This document shows, piece after piece, positions 37,601-45,290 of a stretch of 64,000 bases of DNA. This DNA comes from Candidatus Galacturonatibacter soehngenii (GTDB lineage: Bacteria; Bacillota; Clostridia; Lachnospirales; Lachnospiraceae): positions 310,001-374,000 of the forward strand of contig NZ_WAGX01000007.1 of the NCBI RefSeq assembly GCF_008830185.1. The letters are read 5' to 3'. Made by a program: the position numbers and the translations under genes. Below the pieces are notes generated by a model that worked only from the letters and a program-made list of their open reading frames with translations, ran no database searches and had not been told where the DNA came from. Numbering within the stretch: the stretch's first letter is position 1; every line of letters begins with the position of its first letter.

Positions 37601-40468
37601 TGTGAGGCTGAATGGAAGGAAATTCTTGATATAATTGTTGAGTTATCAAGTGACACAATGGTAACTTTTCAAAATGCAATGATGGGTCCATTAACGACTG
37701 ATAGGTTATTTGACTTAGTTACAGAGATAACTAATGATGAAAACTATGACCTTGTTTTACAGCATTTTGGTGAGATTACAGAAGAACAAAAAACAAGAAG
37801 AATACATATGGATTTAGCTGATTACTATATGCAGAAGTGTATTTTCCTATGCAAGAATAGTAATACAGATCAAGGAATCAATGAATTCCGAAATGCTATA
37901 ATAATGATAATGTCATATGGACAACGTAGAGATAGAACACTTAGTAGATTAATGGATACAGTTGAAGATGTTTATAGCATAGATTCAGAAAAGGGCAGGG
38001 AGTGTATAAAGCGGTTAGGTTCAATGTCAGTTGCAGTAGTAAGACAAACTGATGGAAAAGAAACAAGCAATTATGAGAATGAGTGGTCTCAATTGTTGTG
38101 TAAATATGAGCCAGAATTAGCATTGAGGAAATTCATCGTAGATTCGGAAACATATAAAAGATCTTGGATATGTGAAAATACACTAGAAGCAATACTTACT
38201 AATTGGCTAACATCAAAATACTCAAGAATCGGAAATGCATTGTTTAAGACTATGCCTAATAAAAGCAGCAGTGATTTTATACAAGCTTACATCAATAATA
38301 TTGCCTTGTTAGACAATGAGGGAGAAGTACTTTTAGCAAGAACTTCTATCATTGATTTAATAAGCAAATTTAAATTTAATGATGATGCATATGAAGTAGA
38401 AAAGCAATTTATAGATCCTATAACCGGTTTTTGCGAAAAACATGGTATTGATTGCAATTTGATTGAATCAGAAGGGTATACAGTGACACCTACTACTAAT
38501 CAATATAATCACACTCAAATAACAGAAACTTTTAGTAATAAATATATGGATGAGAGCAATATATATGAGGTTTTAGACTTCATGAAATTATATGGATATT
38601 CTGAAGAGGTAAGTAGTGCTGTTAAGACATATTTGGTGAATAAAGAAGAATTATCTCAAGAAGTTGTGTTTGTTATTAATCAACTTGTTGATTTTGCTTT
38701 TGAAAATCCTGTTTCTAGTCAGTATTCTAATATTCAAGAGGAAGTAATCTATCTAGGTGGAATGGACGAAATAATAAATAGCATAAAGGCATATATTAAT
38801 CTACGGATTTATCTTACTCAGAAGGATAGTTGGTATCATAAATATAGTAGTTATGAGTTTTTCGAAAAGGCTTATAATCTAGATAAAAGATTGGTTATTG
38901 ATTCATACTTTGATTATTTTGGGAGCTTGAATAAGCCTTTTGAGGGTCTTAACGGGTTGTCAGGAAATATAATAAAAATGCTATCATGCGTTGACAACGG
39001 TCGAGAGGAAGTTCTAGATTTGTGGGACATAGTTTATGATGTTATTGATTTACGATTGAGTTGTAGATCAGAGATTGAATGGGAAAAAATTGAAAGAGAA
39101 TTTGAAGGATACTGCATTGAAGAGTTGCTGCATCAGGCATTATTAACGAGATTGCGTTATGGTACAGCGGATATACATAAATCGGTTTTTGCTTCTCTCG
39201 AATCAATACTTACGCAAGATACAGAGAGAGCCATGTTTATAAGACCATTTAAACGGGTTTTGACCAATCATTCTAAATATATTAACTTAAGTGTGACTAT
39301 GTTGATTCAGTTAGTTGAAGATATGTATTCTTATGAGGAAAGAGAGCAATATCAATTACTAGATCTTGATGACTATATTTGCACTAATGAATGTGGAGAT
39401 GAAGGATTCCTATTAAAGTTTCTGTTGGGGAAAGAGATGATTGAAACTGTCAAACCAAATGTTCAGACTACTGATCAAGGATTTAATGATTTCATTCTAC
39501 AAGAATTCAAAAGTATATACCCAAGATATAAGTTGCTAGAAGATAGGGGTATATCGGTAGATGATTATATTCTTGGTTTCTTCGGTGAGCTTCATAGTGA
39601 AATAAATAGGAAAATTTTATCTGAGACATACATGGACAGCAAATCTAGTTTATTGATGGATAATATCCAGATTCATAGTGATTATCTAAAGTCAATTGGA
39701 AATGCGGTTATAAATCATTTGAGTTGCGAAAACAAACCTGGAAATGTTTTTTCAATATTGAGAAGTCTTGAAGAAAGAGAATACTTTTACCATAGTATTA
39801 GAGAAGATATACTATTGTTAAATGCAATTAGTAATTCAACAATAACAAGACCTAATGGAATACCACACCCGAAGGATGTAAATGACAGTGTGTCTAGTGT
39901 AGATGAAGGAGACTGGATTAGGTTAGCATATATTGAACGAGAATATGTGTATACGGAAGATTTATGGAGAGCCAAGCATATTGGTGATAACTGCAAGATA
40001 TTTCAGACATGTTCTGCTGTGGGGTTTGGTAAAAGTAATAGATTGCCTTTATATCATGATTCCTATAGAGGTTCTGTTCTTGAACATATATATCCTAAAT
40101 ATATGTATCCGGCAGGTCTTAAGGGTAAAGAAATCGTAGTTTTTACTGATGCAAACATTGGTTATAATCCATTTATGACATACTTTCGATATGATTATTT
40201 AGCGCTTACCTTTGAAGTACTTAGTTTATTGGAAATAACAATGACAAGTAATGATAAAGGTTTGATTGGAATAGATTCAGAGGGAAAATGTGTACTTAAG
40301 TATCAAAATTGGTGTACGTATAAACACTTAACTGGCGAACATGAAAGAACTCCAGTATTAAGAGGAAGTCAGCTCCTTCTATCAAAAGAGATTTTTGATA
40401 AGCTAGTTAGTGAAATTGGTCATGAACCATATTGTCATACTACAAGTGAATTGATTTTTGGTAAATAA
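34676..40468 (+). CDS. Large nuclease-STAND ATPase, Avs-like anti-phage protein
   Basis: 1930 residues. N-terminal Cap4/DUF4297-type nuclease (about 1-190): KGYEYQDLL start, then FDDLTVI (Asp46/47) and RQIKYS (Gln60-x-Lys62), a PD-(D/E)xK core. A P-loop STAND/NACHT-type ATPase follows (about 260-620): Walker A GEPGSGKS (290-297), Walker B IVLIIDGLDH (Asp383) and a KSNGNPLYVTYL sensor region. The remaining 1300 residues are helical, repeat-like and unrelated to simple families by eye, the place where Avs proteins recognise phage terminase or portal. A single gene suffices in known Avs systems. Long, intact reading frame in the first module after rlmD. Which phage protein it senses cannot be told. 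Confidence 0.8.
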   Translation: MGLSDAHKGYEYQDLLTSYFIINDLLKGNSSEFKVDIKECDDDKFDDLTVINNNEVVKRQIKYSDDKIVAKGDFSSIDYDLALDVLYNSWEKLDYERDVSLKILLAWDYNDNLDFLEEIGTSNDFTYSNVKQYRINIDKIWSVKEERPISSWRRLRNNMEGVSRESFKEFLQDLKVELCLPKASLDIGNKGEMERITVDCLKDFGVGTYPNHEVSPENVLLRLMNIVKNARANQKTLKTHQVVSALGLVVGYGNIEQLFPVDLSNNIYDINTFEEFYSNICKNNKTLLIGEPGSGKSWFITNFIEYLKSQKILFARHYCYTSLDDIFYSDRITSNIFMANLIRDIMLVCPELKDIKTSKFGVDENELQSLIDHIDKEIVLIIDGLDHIERIKSSNESAVGANKTDIIEIIKRLNVPENVKIVVVSQPVSEVLELCGQNYTLTEIQNWDTSRINRYLEIRCIGMYEEIEEVTLSSYLFNKSNGNPLYVTYLVNELSRASILDSWMDILDSIPDYNDDLKGYYDYLLEQIDEDHKVVYVLSGASFYLSIEELKDITGLGSYVEKRIKILRSILKESVVNGGFIIYHESFRRYILELLERNGLSIYENIYKDLIMWLESIGVYSNNKAYNNLFRLLYELGQYDRLLEYANVEFVSESLFKGYGFNAIKKNSDYLVKAVTKKKSFDKLVILSELSNIVLNAEFDYEIYEGKYSMCIGQIHGFQWLSEILIYEGKANMPLKEGLRVCYSCSRNYITPPWDLYINEMLEESKHNRNINWEEEKEQLKYLTAASVDIDKNRDSVVRYATDSGNIEYMKIVLNEYVHRDRLVELISLITDMGLIEQWHGLIEGTDQDELDVVYAKDILNTVKTSDSIYGDAENKIKYLVENAMKIYETYPHHVDRLIEDITDLSWFHNWIIFVFQASKIEKKSEITGDDLVEIYSNLNRVTEVANHSIRTMDLYGLREEIYDTIQKPLRDVSLCEAEWKEILDIIVELSSDTMVTFQNAMMGPLTTDRLFDLVTEITNDENYDLVLQHFGEITEEQKTRRIHMDLADYYMQKCIFLCKNSNTDQGINEFRNAIIMIMSYGQRRDRTLSRLMDTVEDVYSIDSEKGRECIKRLGSMSVAVVRQTDGKETSNYENEWSQLLCKYEPELALRKFIVDSETYKRSWICENTLEAILTNWLTSKYSRIGNALFKTMPNKSSSDFIQAYINNIALLDNEGEVLLARTSIIDLISKFKFNDDAYEVEKQFIDPITGFCEKHGIDCNLIESEGYTVTPTTNQYNHTQITETFSNKYMDESNIYEVLDFMKLYGYSEEVSSAVKTYLVNKEELSQEVVFVINQLVDFAFENPVSSQYSNIQEEVIYLGGMDEIINSIKAYINLRIYLTQKDSWYHKYSSYEFFEKAYNLDKRLVIDSYFDYFGSLNKPFEGLNGLSGNIIKMLSCVDNGREEVLDLWDIVYDVIDLRLSCRSEIEWEKIEREFEGYCIEELLHQALLTRLRYGTADIHKSVFASLESILTQDTERAMFIRPFKRVLTNHSKYINLSVTMLIQLVEDMYSYEEREQYQLLDLDDYICTNECGDEGFLLKFLLGKEMIETVKPNVQTTDQGFNDFILQEFKSIYPRYKLLEDRGISVDDYILGFFGELHSEINRKILSETYMDSKSSLLMDNIQIHSDYLKSIGNAVINHLSCENKPGNVFSILRSLEEREYFYHSIREDILLLNAISNSTITRPNGIPHPKDVNDSVSSVDEGDWIRLAYIEREYVYTEDLWRAKHIGDNCKIFQTCSAVGFGKSNRLPLYHDSYRGSVLEHIYPKYMYPAGLKGKEIVVFTDANIGYNPFMTYFRYDYLALTFEVLSLLEITMTSNDKGLIGIDSEGKCVLKYQNWCTYKHLTGEHERTPVLRGSQLLLSKEIFDKLVSEIGHEPYCHTTSELIFGK

Positions 40469-40633
40469 GTTTACAGATAATGTAATGAATACTATTTCTA
40501 TTTCTCAATTGGTTCATTATTGTCACGTCTCTTCTTCGAACGGAGTTTAAGTAGGTTACACTTATTAGGATAGTTATTTTAAGATCATGTAAAATATAAT
40601 AACCCTTCCGCTAATGAACCAGTGGGTACCAAC

Positions 40634-40705
40634 GACATCATTATTGTCACCTCAAGTCATGTTGAGTGCGTAGCATTGATGTCAAGGGTGGAGGTATATT
40701 ATTAA
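40634..40705 (+). repeat. Scar A: detached RlmD-type C-terminal tail
   Basis: Reads DIIIVTSSHVECVALMSRVE then a short end and TAA. It is centred on the dyad CTCAAGTCATGTTGAG (40651-40666). Same strand as rlmD. One of five copies; interpreted as an attachment-site remnant. Confidence 0.6.
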
Positions 40706-40743
40706 TAACTTACATGTGATTGATTATTGTTTATGTTTATATT

Positions 40744-40777
40744 CCCTCAGACTATTTAAAATGTCTTGAGGGACTTT
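40744..40777 (+). terminator. Terminator-like hairpin after scar A
   Basis: CCCTCAGAC (40744-40752) pairs with GTCTTGAGGG (40763-40772) with one bulge, then TTTTT. The same TTCCCTCAGAC text recurs near 47980 in the fourth module. Confidence 0.45.
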
Positions 40778-40859
40778 TTCTATGAGGGGACGGTTCTCTA
40801 TATACTTTTCTATTATCTTCACTTTAGTCATAATTTCAAAAAATATATAAAAAAAACTA

Positions 40860-40890
40860 TTGCATATTACGTTACGTAATGTGATTTAAT
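40860..40890 (+). promoter_or_regulatory. MerR-type promoter and operator
   Basis: TTGCAT (40860-40865), 19-bp spacer, TTTAAT (40885-40890). The spacer holds a perfect dyad ATTACGT-T-ACGTAAT (40866-40880). An over-long 19-bp spacer with an internal dyad is the classic MerR-activated promoter, which the regulator twists into shape. It drives the merR-like gene itself and the ABC genes. Confidence 0.7.
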
Positions 40891-40911
40891 TTTTACTGAG
40901 GAGGAGCTGTG

Positions 40912-41691
40912 ATGAATAAAAAGAGGCATTTTTCTATAGGTGAGATTGCAAATTTAACAGGGGTGACTATAAGAACCTTGCAATATTACGATAATATTGG
41001 GTTAGTTCCATTGAATAAGGAATTGACTAATGGCCGTAGATACTATGAAGAAAGAGATCTTACAAAGTTACAGCAAGTTCTCTTTTACAAATCTTTAGGA
41101 CTTCCTATAAAGGAGATCAAAGAACTTGTGGTTGAAGCTGTTACCGTGGAGCAAGTAGCTGATGTGCTTCAAAAGCAGAAGCAGATTTTTTATCAAAAGT
41201 TAAATGATGTGAAAATGAGTATATCTTTAATTGATGCTAGTCTAAAAAGCTTAGGAAAAAACCAAGGACTGATTCCAGGAGAATTAGTGCAGTTAATGAG
41301 TACATTAAATAAGGATTTGATCTTTGAATATAAGGATGTTCATTATGATGAAAAAACCGAAAAAGTTTTTATAAATCATTATGAAAAAACAGAGGAAGTT
41401 ATTGAAACTTATTGGAAGTGGAAGGCTCTCGTAGTAGAAGCTGTTACACATATTATTAATGGTGTTGATCCAAAAGATAGCCAAGGACAGGATTTTGCTA
41501 AAAGGTGGGTGGAAATGGTAGCACAGGTGACAGGAGGAAGGCTTGAATTGCTCGAAGCCCATAAAGCAGCTTATGAAAATCGTAATCAATGGCCTGAAGA
41601 AGATAGAAGGCTAATGGAGTTTGCTGATGAGTTTATTGATAAGTCTGTGGAAAGCTATTTAACAGTGGAAAAGGAGAAAAAATATGATTGA
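40912..41691 (+). CDS. MerR-family regulator
   Basis: 259 residues from ATG 40912 (GAGGAG upstream). MerR winged helix (about 4-75, SIGEIANLTGVTIRTLQYYDNI), a dimerisation coiled coil (about 80-125), and a C-terminal helical ligand domain (about 130-259) with TipAS-like helical content. It overlaps the ABC ATPase gene by 8 bp. Probably senses a drug or peptide and activates the operon through the 19-bp-spacer promoter. Confidence 0.8.
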   Translation: MNKKRHFSIGEIANLTGVTIRTLQYYDNIGLVPLNKELTNGRRYYEERDLTKLQQVLFYKSLGLPIKEIKELVVEAVTVEQVADVLQKQKQIFYQKLNDVKMSISLIDASLKSLGKNQGLIPGELVQLMSTLNKDLIFEYKDVHYDEKTEKVFINHYEKTEEVIETYWKWKALVVEAVTHIINGVDPKDSQGQDFAKRWVEMVAQVTGGRLELLEAHKAAYENRNQWPEEDRRLMEFADEFIDKSVESYLTVEKEKKYD

Positions 41692-42586
41692 AATAAAAAG
41701 CTTAACAAAAGTTTATAAAGACAAAGTTGCAGTGGATAACTTGTCTTTTGATATTAAGCCTGGTATAGTTACAGGCTTTTTAGGACCTAATGGTGCAGGA
41801 AAATCAACTACCATGCGAATGATTCTAAATCTAGTTAAACCATCTAAAGGAGAGGTAATTATTGATGGAAAGCACTATATAGATTTGAATCAGCCAATTT
41901 CAAAAATAGGCGCATTAATTGATGCTGATGCTCTTAATCCAAAACTGACAGCACTGCAACATCTGCGATTGATGACTACAGCGAGTGGAATTCCAAGCAG
42001 CCGAATAATTGAAATGCTTGAAAAAACCGGGCTGGAAAAGGTAAAGGATAAGCAAATTGAAGAATATTCTTTGGGAATGAAACAACGTTTAGGTATTGCT
42101 GCAGCACTCTTAGGGAATCCCGAGACTGTTATATTAGATGAACCTTTTAATGGTTTAGATGTGGATGGTATCAAATGGTTAAGGAGCCTGGCTAAGAATT
42201 TGGCAGAAGAAGGGAAAGCTGTTTTAGTCTCTAGCCATCTAATGAGTGAAGTGCAAGCCATAGCAGAAAGAATTATAGTTTTAGCTCAGGGAAAGCTGCT
42301 GGCTGATATGTCAGTAGAAGAAATATCTAAAAAAAGCTACAGTGGATATTTAAAAATAAAAAGTGAAAATAATTCTAAGCTAGAAGATTTATTGAAGAAA
42401 AATGGAGCCTATATAAGCAAAGGGGAAGAAGGTTCATTGCAGGTTAGAAATGTAGAGAGTGAAAAAATAGGTATTATAGCTAAAGAAAATTATATTGCAA
42501 TCTTCGAGCTTACAAGGGTTCAACCTTCCTTAGAAGAGCTTTTTATAGAGCTTACAGAGGGTAAAGTTGATTATAAATCTAAGTAG
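41684..42586 (+). CDS. ABC-2 type transporter ATPase, BcrA-like
   Basis: 300 residues. Walker A GPNGAGKST, Q-loop near LIDADALNP, signature YSLGMKQRLGIAAAL, Walker B TVILDEPFNGLD, H-loop SSHLM. The C-terminal 80 residues are the usual BcrA/lantibiotic-immunity extension. Partner permease follows 29 bp later. The likely role is export of, or self-protection against, a hydrophobic peptide or drug. Confidence 0.85.
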   Translation: MIEIKSLTKVYKDKVAVDNLSFDIKPGIVTGFLGPNGAGKSTTMRMILNLVKPSKGEVIIDGKHYIDLNQPISKIGALIDADALNPKLTALQHLRLMTTASGIPSSRIIEMLEKTGLEKVKDKQIEEYSLGMKQRLGIAAALLGNPETVILDEPFNGLDVDGIKWLRSLAKNLAEEGKAVLVSSHLMSEVQAIAERIIVLAQGKLLADMSVEEISKKSYSGYLKIKSENNSKLEDLLKKNGAYISKGEEGSLQVRNVESEKIGIIAKENYIAIFELTRVQPSLEELFIELTEGKVDYKSK

Positions 42587-42615
42587 CAATCAATTATATG
42601 AAAGGAAGTTAGATA

Positions 42616-43413
42616 ATGACAATTAATAATAGAAAAAGTTCTTTAAGAAATTTGATTAAAGCAGAGTACCAAAAAATTGTGTTTCTTAAATCTTCAAGAA
42701 TATTTTTAATAACTCTAATTGCAGCAAGTTTAATGCTGGGGTTGATTTTTTCTCTGACAACCAGCGTAACACAAGGAAAGGCTATTACTGAATTATCACC
42801 TGTTGATGTGATTTCTGCATGCATGCTGGGAGTGGATGTAACAGCAATCATGTTAATTATTTTTGCAGCTATTTCAAACGCGAAGGAGTTTTCCACAAAA
42901 CTAATTCATGTTACGTTAGCTGTAACTCCAAATCGAAAAAAATTATTTTTAAGTAAATTAATCACCTACTTTTTGCTAGGTACAGTCATAAGCTTAATTG
43001 TAACTGTTTTAACGTGTCTCGCCGGACAGCTGATTCTTGTGGCAAACGGAAGACCAATGGTTTCTTTAGCGGATCCTTTCTTAAGACAGTTTATATTAGG
43101 GACTCTTTTTATGCCAGTGTTTTACTGTCTATTAACTGTTGCAGCAGTATTTGTTTTTAGAAGTAGTGGAGGGGCAATCACTTTTTCCTTAGGTATTATG
43201 TTTGTTCCAGCTCTAGTAAAAATGTTCTCCCAAAGTATTCAAAAAATAATATTACCACTGTTACCGCAGGCATCCTTGCATAGTTTATCGGGTACAGCAT
43301 CGAAAGGATCATACGAAATATTAGGTATTGGTGCAAGTATTCTTTTACTGCTTACGTGGATAGGTATTACTTCATTAATAGCTACTTTTCAATTTTTAAA
43401 GAAAGACGTATAG
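42616..43413 (+). CDS. ABC-2 type permease
   Basis: 265 residues with six predicted helices (about 26-48, 70-90, 105-130, 150-175, 185-205, 230-255). The N-terminal IKAEYQKIVFLKSSRIF and the cytoplasmic FSTKLIHVTLAVTPNRKKLF segments are usual for ABC-2 permeases paired with BcrA-type ATPases. Last intact gene of the second module. Confidence 0.8.
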   Translation: MTINNRKSSLRNLIKAEYQKIVFLKSSRIFLITLIAASLMLGLIFSLTTSVTQGKAITELSPVDVISACMLGVDVTAIMLIIFAAISNAKEFSTKLIHVTLAVTPNRKKLFLSKLITYFLLGTVISLIVTVLTCLAGQLILVANGRPMVSLADPFLRQFILGTLFMPVFYCLLTVAAVFVFRSSGGAITFSLGIMFVPALVKMFSQSIQKIILPLLPQASLHSLSGTASKGSYEILGIGASILLLLTWIGITSLIATFQFLKKDV

Positions 43414-43463
43414 GCAATCAACAAGCAAAACATATTATAGATAATTTACGAGGAGTGTTCAAA

Positions 43464-43865
43464 ATAGAAAAAGTAATACCGTTCTTAATGTAACAAAATG
43501 GTAAGGCGGAAGAAGCATGAATTTTTATACCTCACTGATTGAAGATTCAGAAATTACAAGCATAGTTTGATACGGTGCTAATGAAAATGGAGAATGAAGG
43601 GACAATTATGCAAGCCACTTTTACCTTAAAAGGACAAGAATTTATGTGTATTGATAGTAATGTAAAACATGAGTTCACCTTTACACCATCGTTCTCAATA
43701 TATGTTACTACTTGCAATACTGAAGATGAAATTCGGAACCTTTATCAAAGGCTTAATGAAGGCGGACAAGCACTTATGCCTTTAGGTGATCATGGTTTTT
43801 GCAAAAAGTTTGGCTGGTTAAATGATCGCTTCGGAGTTTCATGGCAACTAAATCTCCTGAAATAA
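43464..43865 (+). pseudogene. VOC/PhnB-like protein, decayed copy 1
   Basis: Reads as a full PhnB-like VOC protein in pieces. IEKVIPFLM (start codon mutated to ATA 43464), then a TAA, then QNGKAEEA; a lost base shifts to NFYTSLIEDSEITSIV with further stops (TGA, TGA). The rest is intact from about 43575: GTIMQATFTLKGQEFMCID ... DRFGVSWQLNLLK. Full-length relatives are about 130-150 residues, metal-binding and of varied function. A second decayed copy is at 50609. Confidence 0.7.
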
Positions 43866-43982
43866 ACACAAGAATTTCTTATTAAGTGAATAAAATACTC
43901 TCTAATGCGATTGATATGTTCCCGTCTACCGATAACTCCAAAAACGTAGTAGATATGTTTCCGAGAACGGGCAGTTTCAAAT

Positions 43983-44060
43983 GACATTCATTTTATCCTC
44001 TCAAGCCACGTTGAGAGTATAATTCTGATGACGTATTGTGGTAATGATGAGAAAAAATAG
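43983..44060 (+). repeat. Scar B: detached RlmD-type C-terminal tail
   Basis: Reads DIHFILSSHVESIILMTYCG plus NDEKK and TAG. Dyad CTCTCAA-6-TTGAGAG (43998-44017), the most perfect of the five. Located 118 bp after the decayed VOC gene. Confidence 0.55.
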
Positions 44061-44269
44061 GGTTTGACCACAACATATAGTGGTTTGAGGGCGAAATTCG
44101 GGTCAAAAATTGGCTAAAAAACACCGATTTTTGACCCTTTTAAATAGGGCATTTGACAGATGACATTGGATAATTGGAATGATGACAACGGATATGTAAC
44201 ATTAGATACTTTAATTATTCTTTTATAAAAAGATTGAGTTAATGGATGATATTTATGTCATTGATCATC
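44061..44269. other. Intergenic region, convergent end of the WYL gene
   Basis: About 210 bp with a repeat of the text GGGTCAAAAATtGGC / TTTTTGACCC (inverted, 44099-44138), a likely terminator for the minus-strand WYL gene or a decayed end. No coding frame. Confidence 0.35.
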
Positions 44270-45214
44270 TCATTTAGATTTAATATCATATAGATTATAC
44301 ATACACATAATTTCTCTTTTTAAACTATCGATTAACTCCGAAGGTTGAATTACCTTTGCATTTGTTCCAAGCTTTAAGAGGAGTTTTGTATAAAAAGGAA
44401 TTTCATTTGAATCAATTGTCTTTTTAAGTGTGTAGTAATTATTATCAATATACTCTAGATCATTTTGCAAAAAATAGATGTCTTTACATTCTAAATAGGC
44501 AATTCTATTTAATTTCACATGTAAATCAATTGGATTGTTAATTGGATAGTTTGATAACCATTCTTTTAAAGACATGAGATTTTCAAAAGTATCCATACTT
44601 TTTTCAAAGTCTATTATTCTATCTACACGATATAATCTGTATTCCATTAAGTCTATATCAAGAGCAGGAGAATACCATTTGCCATCATATGCATAAATTC
44701 CTAGTGGAACAATCTTCTTATGTGTCTTTGATTTGGGGGAGTTATATTGCATCAATACTATATTCTTATTTATAGCAGCAGCTATTATCTCTTTTAAAAA
44801 AGGTGTATCATGTTTAAATCTATATTCATTAATTTGAAGTGTATTATCTAATTCTTTAAATTCATTTAAAGTATCTTTAGGCAAAAGTGAGTATATTTTT
44901 TCTTTAACTGAGCTAATGCTTAAATTAAAAGGTAAATTATTATAATTGCCAAGATAGTTAAAAGAGAAAAGAATTGCAAATATCTCATCTTTTGAAAAAA
45001 GTATAGGGGGATATACTTGATTATCTAGTACTTTATAACCTCCATTTCTGCCTTGCTTTGAGTATATAGGTATGCCCATATCTGAAAGATCAGTTATATA
45101 TCTGTGAGCAGTTCTTACGGATATATTAAACTCATTTGCAACTTCTCTTGCTGTAAATTCTTTTTTTGAATTCACAAACCAAATTAAATCGAACAATATT
45201 GTAGTTTTATTCAT
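44270..45214 (-). CDS. WYL-domain transcriptional regulator
   Basis: 314 residues. N-terminal HTH_11 (about 5-60, FTAREVANEFNISVRTAHRY), a central WYL domain (about 140-230, GIYAYDGKWYSPALDIDL ... YRLYRVDRI), and a WCX-like C-terminus. These regulators often control defence or DNA-damage genes and may sense nucleic-acid ligands. Divergent from the UvrA-like gene with a 76-bp gap holding a dyad. Confidence 0.8.
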   Translation of the reverse strand: MNKTTILFDLIWFVNSKKEFTAREVANEFNISVRTAHRYITDLSDMGIPIYSKQGRNGGYKVLDNQVYPPILFSKDEIFAILFSFNYLGNYNNLPFNLSISSVKEKIYSLLPKDTLNEFKELDNTLQINEYRFKHDTPFLKEIIAAAINKNIVLMQYNSPKSKTHKKIVPLGIYAYDGKWYSPALDIDLMEYRLYRVDRIIDFEKSMDTFENLMSLKEWLSNYPINNPIDLHVKLNRIAYLECKDIYFLQNDLEYIDNNYYTLKKTIDSNEIPFYTKLLLKLGTNAKVIQPSELIDSLKREIMCMYNLYDIKSK

Positions 45215-45229
45215 ATTTCCTCCCTAAAG

Positions 45230-45244
45230 TGACAATTAGTGTCA
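45230..45244. promoter_or_regulatory. Candidate operator between WYL regulator and UvrA-like gene
   Basis: Dyad TGACA-5-TGTCA in the 76-bp divergent gap, overlapping the likely promoter region. Probable WYL-protein binding site; inferred from position. Confidence 0.4.
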
Positions 45245-45290
45245 TGTTTACATTATATACTAATTTTATTAAAAGTTTAAGGGGGATGTT

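Noticed and set aside
34676-40468. CBASS system
   Set aside because: The nuclease part resembles Cap4, but there is no nucleotidyltransferase (CD-NTase) nearby and the protein has its own STAND ATPase.
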